Origin: Gymnorhina tibicen
Taxonomy: Eukaryota; Chordata; Aves; Passeriformes; Artamidae
Assembly (NCBI GenBank): GCA_013399875.1
Contig: VXAZ01002496.1
Coordinates: 310,001 to 374,000 of the forward strand
Length of the DNA stretch: 64,000 bases
Direction: 5' to 3'
Positions 50,601-63,500 of this stretch are shown in pieces. A program made the translations under genes and the position numbers. Position 1 is the stretch's first letter, and each line of letters opens with the position of its first letter. The notes beneath the pieces were generated by a model, which saw only the letters and a list, made by a program, of their open reading frames with translations, ran no database searches and had not been told where the DNA came from.

Positions 50601-53600
50601 GTTGTTCAAAATCCATGTTCTTACTAGCTGTAATGGACTTATCCAGCAGCTTCTTCTTTTGTTTGAACTGAACTTCTAATTCTTCCATTAAAAAAAAGTT
50701 TTAAAAAGAGCTACTTGTTTTCATTGAAATTTTCCTTGGAGAAAATTCTTTCTCTTTCAGGCATACCAACTCAGTGAGAACTATGCTCCCATGTTTCTCA
50801 GAGGGTTTTAAAACTGTTCTAAAAGCATGGAATACATGCTAATGAGCCTGAATTTCATTTATGGCTGCATGTAAGACACAAGATAGCTTCGTAGTATAAT
50901 TTAATTTTAGCTATGGCCAGATCACTTCTGAGAACAGTTAGAATCTGGCCTGCAGGGGCCACAGAGGAAGGAAGAGTCAATTCCTCTGAAAAATGTGGAG
51001 CTACCTGAACTAAGGGAAGGATTTTATCCATGTAAAGATAGTAACAGCATGTTAGCTCCTTAGTGGTTTTGAGACACGTGCAGGTAGCACTGGAAATTAC
51101 AGGGCTCTCCAATTACCTCCACAGTGGAAAGGAGAACTTAGCTCCATCTTAGTTATGACAAACAGACTAACATCAACACTTTAGAAAAAGGTGTGTCTTC
51201 GCTTTGGGTTTTTCCACTCGCTGTGTTTAAGGCAGCAGGCTCAAAGCTGCTGAGCACAGCTCCTGTTGTCTCCATGTCTTGCACCAAGAAGCAAGAAATC
51301 CCTTGAGCTATACCTAGAATCAGACAGCAAAAGTTAGAGGATACCACTGAGAGCTCTGGGAAAGCCACAAAGATACAAACATGCCCAAAATACACACAGG
51401 ACTCTACCTGAGTGGCTTTGAAACAGAATTTTGAAAGTAAGATGGAGCTTCCATGGAGTTTGGGAAGAAAAAGATTGTCCAATATCTCTGGGAGCTAAAA
51501 AATACTATTTTTCTAGAGCATCAATGATCCCTGGTTTTATTATGTTTGAAGGCCCCTTCAGTGCTGAGAGTTTTACTTGCAGTTGTCTGAGCTATTACCT
51601 GCATTCAGTTTCAGATGAGTAACAGGTTTTCCACCTAACCAGGTACCTTGAAGTACCAGGTACCCACCTTTCCTTGGGATCCTGGTAGTCCTCCTACTGG
51701 CAGGGGAGTGAGCACACCAGATGGGTTTCTCCCTGAGGTGCTGTGTGTGAACACCTGCATCTGTGAATTAGGAACAAGATTTTTCCTTGTGACTACAAGC
51801 CCTTTTGGATTTGTCACAGAAGAATTGTCATGTCTCTTCTTTGACAGTGCCTCGAAGCAAGACTTCTTTTCAGTGACTTTATTTCCTTTTCCTACAAAAT
51901 AGATGGGATTTTAAAAGTACTGAATTTTAAAAGGTATGAGTTCATTTTAGTCTACAGTGTTGCTTTAATGTGAATTGATAAAAAGTAAGAAATGCTGTTT
52001 TCCCTTCCCTGTTTCGTGCCACACAAAGTGATCTGGGAACAGACCTGAGTCAAGAGGTAGATAAAGCATTCTCTGTTCAATAAGGATGCAATTAGGTGCC
52101 CTGCTGCCAGCTAAAATATAAAGAATAGGTATATTTATTATTTTCTGCTAGTCAGTTATCTGATATTATATTGTTAAACTATACAAGGTAGAATTAAGTG
52201 CTTGTATATGTAATACTGAAAGTTTGTATTTCTAGGTCCCATCTATTCCTGTAGCATCTGCAATTCTTTCCATCTTTTTAATAGAAAAGTGAAAGTTTGG
52301 CTGACAGCTGGTCCATTGGCAGAAAACAAAGTTGCACTGTTTTCTTGTACAGAGGATTTTGGGGAGCCAAGCAGTAACTCCGTGAAAAATTCAACTTTGT
52401 TGAAAATCCAGTTGTTCAGTGGGTAATATTCTTTGGGAAATAAAGCTTAAAGAAATTTTTGAAGTTATGGTTGAAGTCCATCCTTCTCCTTCTCGGTTTT
52501 AAGGGACAGTTAGTGGAGGATGCTGAAGAGTCTTGAAGAAGGATCCAAGGAAGCAAACATACTTGAGGAGGGAGACATAAATTGCAGTTTATGACCCAAT
52601 TGTTAGTTTGTGTTGTTAAAACAAATCCTTACGTGGGAGGAGCCGAGTACGGCTGGTGTGAAGCGTTTCTGAGGGCAGGTTAGGTAAAGCAGGTAAAGCA
52701 CTCTTAACGCAAGTGACAAACAGCTGGGGGAGGAATGGAAGGGGTGTAGAGACTCTAATATTGTAACTTAGACATTGACTTGATGTCTGATGTCTGCCAC
52801 GTATCCGGAGGGAAATTCAGTCACGCTAGCACAGGTGGAAGCCATCCCATGCCAGGTCCCTGGGCGTGCGGGGCGGCAGCCACGGCCACTCGGCATTCAG
52901 GCCCCATGTGCCCGGGTTTGCTGCACGCCGACCGCCTGTTCAGGAAAAAACAAATGAAACCCACAATTTAAAAGTGATTTGAGATGTGGATGTTGGTCCT
53001 GTGCGCTGAATAAAAGCGGGCCCTGAAAGGCAGGGAGGGGAGTGTGCGGCCCAATAATTAGGGGCCCATTGTCATGCAGATGCAGACGGGGGGCTGCGCT
53101 GGGGGTCCGCGGGGAGCCGCGGAATGGGATTTCCTGACGCTCAGGGGAGCGGCCGCAGGATGAAGGATGTTCGGTTAGCACAGCTTCCCGTGTGTGATGC
53201 AAGAAATCCTGGCGGACGAGGGCTGCAGACAGAGCCTTCCAAGGTGGGGCGTTACTTGTGTGCGTGGGACAGCACAAAACGCCTCCCAAGAGGGTCTGAT
53301 GTTCAGAGGAGATAGCCCGGCTCCCATAAGATCCAGCATCCTAAAGCCCCGCTTAAATAACTTCTAGAAGTTAATTACATGAAGAAATGCAACTTGCAGC
53401 ATGGTGTACAGGTTTACCTCATTGTTTAGGTATCAAAGCCATCTATGCCGAATGGTTTCATCGAGGAAAAAGTTGTTAAAATCTCAAAATGTGTTTGATA
53501 CAACAGTGTTTTCCAAAGAATACCCTTCTGGAGCTGCTGGTTGTGCTTCACTCAGCTTTCACCCAGGAATGTTTCATACGTTTAACAAAACACAGTTTAA

Positions 53601-54343
53601 TTGGAATTACTCTATATGTATTTCTAAGTTGTTTCAAAAGAACAAATGCAAACTAGGAAGAATCCAATATCTGAAGTTTTATTTTAATTATCTTTTTCTT
53701 TATTCATCTTTTATCCAAATTTTTGAAAAGTCAGCAAATCAGAGTTGCCTTGGAAACAGTTAATGGGGAATATTATCAGAGAAATCACATGAAAAGGAAT
53801 AAAGTATATGACAGAATATATACTTCTTCTCATTCAGAATTAATATCTGTAAATTTATAAACATCTACTACATAGGTTACGTTAGGATCAAACAATGGGT
53901 GTACCCCATTATTTTAAATGCCTTATCTAATATAAAATTTGGGTAATGCAACAGTTCCCTTGGAGCAAGTAAAACCATTTGCATGTTCTGACATGCTGCT
54001 AGAGATCTAAGAGTTGCTTTTTTTTATATAAATTTATCCTTTTCAGTGTCATTATTCCTAGGCACCACTCTGCTCCTGCTATGAATGATATTTGCAGGGT
54101 TTATTGCCTTAAGCAGTATCTACAGATGGTAGTTTAGGGAACATCATTATTTACATTTCCAAAATTTAGCCAATATTTTGAGAAAGTTTGGCACTTGAGA
54201 ACAGTTTAGATTATTTAAAACTATTTTAATTAATTTTTAAAAAATTCTTACCATTCAAAAATGATTTCTTTCTAAAAAAACCGTTCATGACTTCCTGAGA
54301 AATTCCTGATGAAATTACATAGCATTTTTTTGTTTCTTAACAG
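47633..54343 (+). other. RFX4: RFX4 intron 2, 6711 bp
   Basis: The first kilobase is strongly AT-rich and without open frames. A GC- and CpG-rich island occurs at 52780-53350 (listed separately). The 120-codon frame at 53401-53763 is unrecognised. A near-palindrome around GGTACC lies at 51641-51663. I see no exon-like segment with protein similarity. Confidence 0.85.
52780..53350. promoter_or_regulatory. RFX4: GC-rich intronic island with SOX-POU composite site
   Basis: This CpG-containing island is isolated in AT-rich intron 2. At 53052-53060 there is an AATAATTAG homeodomain core. At 53067-53081 CATTGTCATGCAGAT differs by two bases from the canonical SOX2-POU composite (CATTGTTATGCAAAT). 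A GAATAAAAGC element at about 53007-53016 could serve as a weak TATA. The island could be an enhancer, or an alternative RFX4 promoter, since RFX4 is known to use several first exons in mammals. I could not identify an alternative coding exon here. Confidence 0.5.
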
Positions 54344-54404
54344 ATGAGGAAAAAGAAAATAATAGAGCATCAAAACCGCATTCAACTCCAGCTACACTGC
54401 AATG
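54344..54404 (+). CDS. RFX4: RFX4 coding exon 3
   Basis: The first two bases complete Asn. Then 19 codons read [19 protein letters not shown], followed by two bases of Trp. This agrees with RFX4 residues 44-63, the linker that leads into the DNA-binding domain. Acceptor is TTCTTAACAG and donor is GTAAGA. The 61-base length means that skipping it would shift the main frame. Confidence 0.96.
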
Positions 54405-56833
54405 GTAAGATGCCTTTTAAAAAAATCAAGAAAACCTATTAGTGTTTTTTCTTATGCGTTTTCCAGATGAAGAGAATAGAGCTCTTGGCCATCTTACACA
54501 GTTCTAAAGATACTTTCACTCTAAGTGTTTAATGTGCCCGTTAGTAACCTGTACAGCATTTCTCAACAAATGTCTTACAGGATTTGTTTGAACAGAGAAA
54601 CCTCTGATACAGTTTAGAAGATCTACTTGGCATGTTTATTTGCCACCTTGCCAGCTGATTATTTGTGGTTTGTCATCATTGTTACATTTATTACAAAAAG
54701 AAAACTAGTACTGAGAATTTTTTTCAAGACTCACTTTTGTTTCAGCGTCTGATGAAGCCCACCCTTACCGACCGTTTTACTGACATGAGATCTCTGTAAT
54801 TTAGCGTAGAAGACAACAAAAGGAAAGCGTTTGAGGTTTGATTAATTTGTCAAAATCCCCTGGCAAAGTTAGTGAGGAGAAAAAAAGGAAGGGTAATTAG
54901 GAAGAGAGAGAGGATAGCTTGTGAGTTAGTCTACAGTGCTATAAAAAATAAACAAGTGCCATTCCCAGTGATTTGCAGATGTATTTTAGTCTGCATGTTC
55001 TGTAGTGTGCACCTGTAATTCTGACGTCCCTTGCTATAGGTCGTCCCTTAGACTTTTGTTGACTTTTGCCTTAATTTAGGTTTTTAATTCTCGTTTAGAT
55101 TTCTTAATGTTGTAAGTGATCAAGTATCTTTCGGGAGGTTCCATGTATCTGGCAGAACAGGGCTCTGTTACAGAGAAGCCTCTGAGCATGCTTATCTGAA
55201 ATCCCATAGTCCTCAGCTTGTTTTAAGCCTTTTTAAAGAAAGGCCTTTACCTATACGTACCTGAAGTACTTCTTGTAGTTTTTCTGGATGAAAAGATAAG
55301 ATTATTGGTAAAAAATGTGGGTTTCTTAAAGCAAAATGTTAGCAAACTTCTTTCTCTGCTTCTGTGAGTCTCGTGGGAGATTTCACTGAAAAAAACAGCA
55401 AAGAATAATTCATTCGGTGTATTTTATTCTATTTTTCTGCCTGTTAAATTACACAATTCTGTGAAATATGCAAAAAGATGATTTGGATTATTTCTTCTAT
55501 ATTTGCTTTTTAAAGTTGATCATTGAGGTTTTTAGACTAAAAACCCTCAAGACCTGTGTTGATTTTGAATAGGTTGCTGCTAATCCAGAAACTTACAGAC
55601 ACTTTACATGCAAATAATGAGATGGGCAAATATAAATAAAGGCATTTCGTTTGGAGCTATTGTTTCTTCGTGCCTATTTGTATCAGAAAAGTCCTGTTTT
55701 TCAGAAGTTCAAGAAAAGTGAATTACTTTTCTTTAACAGACATTCAAGAAAGGGAGTGACTACAGACAGAGAGAAAATTATTAAAATAATAATGAAATGT
55801 CATAGCAGTAGTTTATTATTTTTCATTATTCACTCCCACAACTTCAACACAGTTCAAAAAGGATTACAAAGAACTATCTAGCTAAAATAAAATAGCAAGC
55901 AGGTCTTACCAGTCCCAGATTCAGAGCAGTGTTTATTTTGCAGTGGAGTCAGTTAAGAGTCTTTTCCACAGGAGCAAATAATGTGGTAGCCAAGAAGCCA
56001 GCATTAATTAGAACATCCAGCGATACTGTTCCCAACAGAAAACAGGCAAATACTGTAAACAGTCTTTTGCCAAATACTTTCAAGCTTCGTCAGTCATAAA
56101 GGTTAGTAAATCCCTAAACTCCTGGGATATTGAGCCCTGCTGGAATGTACTGTGCACACTAATGCTCATTCAGCAGCGTTCGCAGTAGAATCATAGAATT
56201 TTGGTTCTGAAAAGGCTGCTTACAGCTTCTTCCCTTCTCTCTTGCTAGGGTACTGGCTTACTACTTGTTTGTTCTTACACGTTATGTTTCTTACATGTTG
56301 AGGTAGGTCAAATATTCTCCCCTTTGAGTCTTTTGGAGCATCTTCAATTTCCCCCATTCATTTTCCACCCAAAATTCCATGAGACAACAGAAAGAAAAGA
56401 AGTTTTCATGTTTAAAATCTTTAGCTGCTGTCAAACTGAATTATACAATTGGCTAGTTTATTAACAGGCATGTAGGTAAAACGTTTCCCAGCTTACTAGC
56501 CATAACCACAGAACAGTTTTCTGGTAGTTTCCATATGCTTTGCAACATACGTACTGCAGCTTTGAATTGGTATTTCCTGGAGAAACTGATATACTAAATA
56601 AAATGAGAATCTCAAAAGTTAGGGTCAAACTGCTAAAGTAGCAAGCTCATTTTGTGTGAAGGTGTGGAGTTTCCACTGTTCTGGAAAGTCAGGCACATTA
56701 GCATTGGGTTATTTGTACTGCAGTAGCACCCAGCAACCCGTGGGTTGGTAAACTGTTGTGATCAGCACTGTGGAAGTGCTGCACAGAGCACTTCCTGAAG
56801 GTTTAGCTTTACACGTTGGACAGTTTTGCCTGC

Positions 56834-56838
56834 TCAGG
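56834..56838. repeat. Target-site duplication, left copy
   Basis: TCAGG immediately precedes the LTR and is identical to 57424-57428. Confidence 0.85.
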
Positions 56839-57423
56839 TGTGGTGGTTAAACCTCAGCCAACAAGTAAATACCACACAGCCGCTCGCTCACTTCTTCCCC
56901 TTCCCTGCTCGCAGTGGGATGGGGAGGAGAGTTGGAAAAAGGTGAAACCCATGGGCTGAGATAAGGACAGACGAATAATTAAAGTAAAATAAGATAGTAA
57001 TAATAACAGTAGTAGTGTTAATGAAAAGGACAAAGAGTAATTAAAGCCAAGAAAAAACAAGTGATGCACAATGCAGTTGCTCACCACCTGCTGACCAAGG
57101 CCCAGCCCATCCCTGAGCAGTGATCAGCACCTCACAGCCAACTCCCCCCAGATTATGTACTGGGCATGACATTCTGTGGTATGGAATATTCCTTTGGCCT
57201 GTTCAGGTCAGCTGTCCTGGTTGTGGTCACTCCCAGCTTCTTGTACAGCTCCTCTCTGGCACAGCATGGGAGACTGGAGAGTCCTTGACTTGGGGTAAGC
57301 ACAACTTAGCAATACCTAAAATGTCAGTGTGTTACCAACATTATTCTCATACTAAACCCAAAACACAGCACAGTGCCAGCCAATAGGAAAAAAAATAACC
57401 CTTTCCCAGCCAACAGCAGAACA
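56839..57423 (-). mobile_element. Solo LTR of an endogenous retrovirus (ERVL-like), 585 bp
   Basis: The element starts TG and ends CA and is flanked by the 5-base direct repeat TCAGG (56834-56838 and 57424-57428), a target-site duplication of the size made by ERVL-type integrases. Blocks such as 'accacacagccgctcgctcac', 'ggtatggaatattcctttgg' and 'ggtcagctgtcctggttgtg' match an LTR family widespread in bird genomes, as I remember it. By comparison with that family the sense strand is the minus strand. No internal retroviral genes are present, so it is a recombinational solo LTR. Open frames inside it are not genes. Confidence 0.85.
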
Positions 57424-57428
57424 TCAGG
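57424..57428. repeat. Target-site duplication, right copy
   Basis: TCAGG immediately follows the LTR and is identical to 56834-56838. Confidence 0.85.
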
Positions 57429-58108
57429 CCTCACAACAAGTACTTTCACACTCAGGGAAGACTAAAACATGTATCTGAATGTTCTGTGGGCAAGCATGTG
57501 TCCTGTTTTCTAACAACAGTCTCTGGGCTGGATTCTAGAGGTGGAAGTGGTGGGGTAAATAATTGACTAGTTTTCAGGATACAGTACCAAACTGCCCTTG
57601 TTCTGGCAGATGGACACCTCATAACTGTCTGCAGCATCTGGTGTCTGCCAAGTAAAACTGGTCATGTCTTTGCTATTAGATGCTACTACCGTTCAGAGCT
57701 AGTGAAGGCAACAGAGTGTTGGAAAACAGAAACTGAGGAAATGTCAGCTGAAACGAAAAAGAGGAGGAAGAAAACATAGCAAAGACACAAGGGAAATATG
57801 TACATTTTGTCACGTGGTTCAGATTGCCATCAGCTTTATTAGTTATTCCTTGTCTGGAATCTGGCTGAAAAGGGCAAATTATATCAATCCCATGGGGAGC
57901 TATCCTTAATGTTTGTGCCTCTCCAAAGGCGAAATATGTCGAACATTTTAAATGTGGGGGATGAAGAATAGCCGAAGAAGCCAAGAATCGTGTCTGGATG
58001 ACTGTCAGCCTGGCTAAATTGCCTTTTCCTGGAAACAGGAATGATGCTTTTGTTTTGTTTCATTGATGACACAAAATGAAGTGAAAGGCCTGGTAAATGT
58101 AGCATTCC

Positions 58109-58162
58109 TGCCAAATACATCATAATTGAGGAAACTGCCAAATACATCATAATTTGGGAAAC
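58109..58162. repeat. 27-bp imperfect tandem duplication
   Basis: Units at 58109-58135 and 58136-58162 share TGCCAAATACATCATAATT and differ only in a GAG versus TGG triplet. Confidence 0.95.
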
Positions 58163-58892
58163 TACACAAGCTTGAATTTAACTGTTAAGGCATGAATATA
58201 GCAATACCTAGCATTGTCTTCTTATCCCATGTTCCTGTGCTCATTATCATCTGTAAAGCTATAGCTTGGCTCTAGAATGTTCATGTTTATTTCAGTGGTG
58301 AGCTGGTTGACCAAGGTATAAATGTGAAACTTTATTTTACTTCATTTTGGTGTGTGTGTTTAATTCCCCTAACACAGAATTATTCAAAGTACAGACGACC
58401 TAATCCCATGCAGTTTGGTGGCTTACAGTGTAGGTACTCTGAATAATAACAGTATTGTGAAGCTAAAGTCAACAAAGCTATTCTATTTTCTGCCACATTT
58501 ATAAAAAGAATTTAAAAAGAGGAAGGTAAAGCATGGCTAGGGAATGGATTCTCCCCAGATTCATACTTTCTTATACAATGTTATACTCCATCAAAATTAA
58601 CATGTTCTAGAATCTTCTGTGTGATTAACAGTGGTTAACATCACAGTAGTTCTGTGGTCTTGAGATATAAAAATAAATCTGTAACAACACTACGGACAGG
58701 ACTCTGATATACAATAATCTCATTTAATCTAGAACTATGTAAGTGTATATGGAGGGAAGCAGTAACAGGGACAGATAAAATTGTCACTCCTGTGGAAGGA
58801 TTAGGGGCTTTATTCTTACATTGTAGTGGTACAAAAGGTGTCATTGTGAACTACTGGATTTCACATGGCTTTATTACAACACTTAAAATGTT

Positions 58893-58905
58893 TATATATA
58901 TATAT
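58893..58905. repeat. Short TA dinucleotide repeat
   Basis: About six TA units in AT-rich intron 3. Confidence 0.9.
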
Positions 58906-60428
58906 TTATATTTTATAACTGGTAATGATTTGTTAGGTTGAAGATTGCATTCATTATTTCTCTACAATACTGTAGAATGAAGCTGGATTCAAAATATGAT
59001 AAAGTTGTTAAATAAAAGACAGGAAAATAAAAGAAGTGGAGCAAGACGGGTTTTTGATCATTAAAAAAAAGTTCAGGTATAATGGGGCATTGTTCAGTGT
59101 CAGACTAATGACTCTCTGTGAAAGAGAGGAGAAAAAGAGAAAAATTCATCAGATATGAAGAGAAATAATTAACTGCTTTTCTTTCTGTCCTGTCTTGGTC
59201 ACGGAAGCTGACATTCCAATTAGCAGCTATAGTATACAAACGAACTCTCCAGGTTTTGAAAGGAGGTTTTGTTAGAGCACTATGAAATTGAGGAAAGATG
59301 CCATGATGATATTTCTGTAGAAACCAGGGAAGAATAGATGTTGCCCATACAAACTGATTCCATTCATCCAGCCGGATATCTTATTAAAATAGTTTGCAGT
59401 CACAAATGATCACGATAACTGGAATGGAAGGTAGGTAGGTCCTGAAAAAGGCAGTGAGGGAGAGAAACTACATATTTGGAAGGTGTTCTACAGCTATCAA
59501 ATGGCAGGGGATTATTTACTGTAAAACTGCCAAGTTTTTTGAGAATACATATTTATTTTTTAATACAGTTAAGAGGAAGTTACACCTAACTTCTTCCCTT
59601 ACCCAGCAAGGGAGACAAGCACACATGTGACTGTAGATGCCTACGACTGACACCATCAATGACAAGATTAATTATGGTTTAATGTTAAGTGTGTATGTAA
59701 ATACCTCTTGAACATTTTTGGGTCAGCAACCATAAAAATGGCATTTCAAAGGAATGTTTCTTCTATATCTACAGATTTATAATGAGACCAGTTTAAAGCT
59801 TTAAAGATGAAGCATATGCCTACTCATATATTTGACGTATAATTTAAAATTTTATAGTTGTATATTTGCATGTATAAACAAATAATGATAGTCTCTAAAA
59901 GGTAGAAGGGGATGTTATTTCACTGGTGTTTTTTCAGCATTGTATTCAGATTATGGTTTCTTTTTGTTTTTTCACTTTGCCCATGAACAATAGCAAGAAA
60001 ATACTACACGATAAGATTTTGTGGACACTCTTGAGTATTTGCAAATTACTTGCTTTAAGCACACCTGCTTCCTCAAGGTAAGCAATTTTGCAGCAGGACA
60101 GGAGTGAAAAGAGTGTCATGAACCAAAGGCGATGTGTTCTGTAAAGAAGGAGAGAATGCTTCCCCTCAGTGAATATTTATTGTTTCATAGTTATAACAGA
60201 TTATATAAGAGATTGCTGAGAATTCACAGCCTATGGTTTTGATAGCAAGTATGAACCAAATGAAGCAAGTAAGTATTATGGGAATGAATTGCAAGGAGCA
60301 CTTAGGAACAAAGCAGAGAAAAAGTAGACAAGAAGTTTGGTCTTAAAAGGTGAAGCTTTGTATACTCTTTACCATACAGGACATCCAACATACTCGCAGT
60401 TCTCTCTGTTTGATATTTGCTTTTTAAG

Positions 60429-60552
60429 GCTGGAGGAAAACTATGAGATAGCAGAAGGTGTTTGCATTCCTCGAAGTGCTCTCTACATGCATTACTTGGA
60501 CTTCTGTGAGAAAAATGACACACAACCTGTTAATGCTGCCAGCTTCGGGAAG
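60429..60552 (+). CDS. RFX4: RFX4 coding exon 4, start of RFX DNA-binding domain
   Basis: The first base completes Trp. Then 41 codons begin [20 protein letters not shown] and end in VNAASFGK, leaving phase 0 at a GTAAGT donor. This is the N-terminal half of the RFX winged-helix DNA-binding domain (RFX4 residues 64-105), including the ENYE-AEG-C-PRS-LY-HY signature shared by RFX proteins and the start of the recognition region at NAASFGK. The next exon, with the rest of the domain, is not found before the window ends. Confidence 0.98.
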
Positions 60553-63500
60553 GTAAGTTTAAATTGCAATATGACATCTTAAAATCTTACCTGGTTCAGG
60601 TGAATTTGTATTACTGAAAAGAATTAAATCTTCTTTTAACATTAGAGACAGAGGTATATGAATGAAATCTCTTGTGTATTCAAGTTATTGGACAAAGGCT
60701 AAGATTGTGAGTATTTTGATGGTTGGAATAATTTCTAACCGTGGGTAGGCTCCAGAGAATGTCAGTCCCCAGCCTAGCTGACAGTGACATGGTACACAGT
60801 ATTGGCAGTTAAAGTTGAATTGCAAGTGGAATACAAGCCAGTGTAAACACATCTGCATTATGACCTGCACTGCTTAAACAAATGTATAATTTTTTTAAGA
60901 AGAAGGGTAAAGTTGAATTCTAGAACATGTCTGTGCATGTCTCTATATCATTCTTGTAAGCATGATACAGAGATCTCTGAGTTAATCATATCAAATGATG
61001 TGGCAAATTCACATGGTGGAGCACAATGCCTCCAGATGTGAAAGTCCAGAAAGCATCTAACTTCTTTTGTGTGCACTGCAGGTACAGGCTGCCAAGTTGT
61101 CCAAGTTATCTTTTCACTGTGATTCCTCATGCTTCCCTTTCCAATCCTGCTGTTGTAGGAGCCGCTGTGGTTAACCCGAGATTCACAGTGGAGATGCACT
61201 CCTAGCGCAGACACATCTGTGCATCATCTGGGTGTGAGCAGTAAAGCTCTTACGCTCTACACCAGTCACAGATGTTAATAGCTGGCTAGAAGGTTACATA
61301 AAGTTTGTATTTTGGATTTGCTGGTCAGGTGATATTTTCCTGTCAGTGAAAAACAGGATGATATTTAAAACTGAAATTCTACTACAGAATGTGTCACAGG
61401 CCTTTAAAACTTGTAGGCTGTGAAAAAAGCAAAGTGTAGAGTTTGCCACTGTTTTTGAAATGCTTGCAAGCATGAATCTGAAGCCAATTGTCCCGCAAGC
61501 TGTTCTCTTTTAGTGTTTGCAACATTTGTTCTATAGAAGTGCTGCGTCTTCAAAGAAGGAAAAATGCTTCTAGGGTAAGTGCCTGTGTAAAGAGTAGGTG
61601 AAGAATATATTTAATGAGGTGACATTTTCTATAGTGCATCTTAAGGCAGGCAGTTTGGCAAGGAAAGGAAAATGTGCCATGTTGTAACATTACTATGTTT
61701 GTTGTGTGTCTTGAAGACCTGCGTGGCTCAGTAGATTCTGTGTCAGGTTTCTGTTTAAATACACTGCAGAAGTGTGAATGAAGTTGTTCATTGTATATAT
61801 TATTGCTACCAAGTGTAAGTATAGTGGCAACATGTAATTTAGCAACAGTGAAAATAAGAAACAGATTTCGTGCAGGCTCATGTATTTGGAACATGGCTCA
61901 AATTTACACAATGCTACTTCTGCTGCTGCTGCTAAAAACTTCTATAAATTGTAGGGTGTAAATATTCCAGAATTATTCCATCAGAACATAAATTTACCAG
62001 GGATTCCACCACTTTTCAGTATGTGGCAGTTTTGCTACACTGTTTAATACTTCATCCCCCTTCTCTCCTGCCTCTCATACATAGACCTGTTCATTGCTAG
62101 GAGTCTCTTGACCTAGCAGGACAGGTACTATGACCTCCATCCAAAAATCATGGCATTCCAGTATGTTTTCCACGTGCTGTGGTCCAAGTGTTTTCCTCTC
62201 TGTTGCAATAGAGTTCTGAAGCAGTGTTGCATGAAACTTTTTTACATTTTTGTGGAGAGGAAGGAAGCCCTACACAATCATCATAGTACTGTTTCACACT
62301 AGTACTTTGGGTGGCCATTAGTTTTGCATCTGGGAACTGGCACTTCTGCACTGTTATGTCCAGGAACTTCAGACAACAGGGGGGCAAATATTGCCGTGAA
62401 ACCAGCTTCTCCATCTGCAGAACCTGAGCAGACCCCACTGATTCTTTCCAGCCTGTTACTGCTAACAAAATGTACTGCACAGGCATGAAGATCAGCAAGG
62501 CACATCTCCATTCCCTCAATAGCTTGCAGTCAGCTTCTCCTTTGGCGCAGGTACATGGATGTAGTTTTAGCAAACATTTGTTATCATGTGACTTACATAC
62601 CATATTGGCAAGGTGAGTTGCATAAACGTCTTGGAGGCAGTTGAAGCAGTGCAGTGAAATAGGTGCTATTTATGGAATTCTGCACATAGCTGCTGAAACA
62701 GAGACCCTGGACATGTTTGTACTCATTGGGAAACATCAGGAGCCCTGCAGCTGTCATCTCCTCCAGAGAAAGGAGCTAGTTGTTCTGTGAAATTGTAGAC
62801 AGTTCGCCTTTCGGTAGACCACACTGAATTTATAATTCATCTCTGAACTTTAGCTCTGTGGGCAATGTTAAATATTAAGGCTTTGTCTTCAACAAACCGG
62901 TAGTTTTTAGAAAGAGATGTGGAGTTCAGCACATCAAAACAAACTGGAATAAGTAACAGTGTTTTCTGTTAAACTTCTAGGACATGGACTGGAGCTCAGA
63001 CACTTGGTAATATTGCATTAATGAAACCAAAGTTGGTCTGGGGGGTAGAGAGATTAACAGAGAGACAGTAACACGGATTGTTTTCTGAGGAAACCAAGCT
63101 ACTAGCAATTAAAGCAACAAGAAAAGCAAAGAACAGAAATACTGTATAAATAAACACCTTTAAAAAAGCAACCTGTATTCCTAAGCCACATAGAGTATAT
63201 ATAAAACTAGGAATATTCTAATATGGTTATTAATGTGATATATTCTCATATGGCAAAGGCAGCTGTAACTTTGCTAGTCAAGATTTTAGTGTTTTACTCA
63301 TTTAACATGCAAAAATTACAGGCAGTTTTATCTATACCAGCATTTGCCAATGTGCTGTGCTACCTAGTCTGTCATTACAGTACTTTTTATTGTCTGCAAA
63401 AGACAGGACCCAGCATTCTTTTATATAGCTTAACTAAATAGTAATTAGGGAGGGCCCTGTAATTTGCTGGTTACAGCTCAGCATCAAGTGCAAAGTCCAG

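Larger units (their letters stand above)
54405..60428 (+). other. RFX4: RFX4 intron 3, 6024 bp
   Basis: The intron runs from a GTAAGA donor to a GCTTTTTAAG acceptor. It contains the solo LTR (56839-57423), a 27-bp imperfect tandem duplication (58109-58162) and a short TA repeat (58893-58905). A CR1-like 'agaatcatagaattttgg' occurs near 56188 but is too short to call. Open frames at 57676-58150 on the minus strand are unrecognised. Confidence 0.85.

Noticed and set aside
56185..56240. CR1 3'-end-like 'agaatcatagaattttgg'
   Set aside because: Only about 20 bases resemble CR1 and the rest does not follow the pattern.
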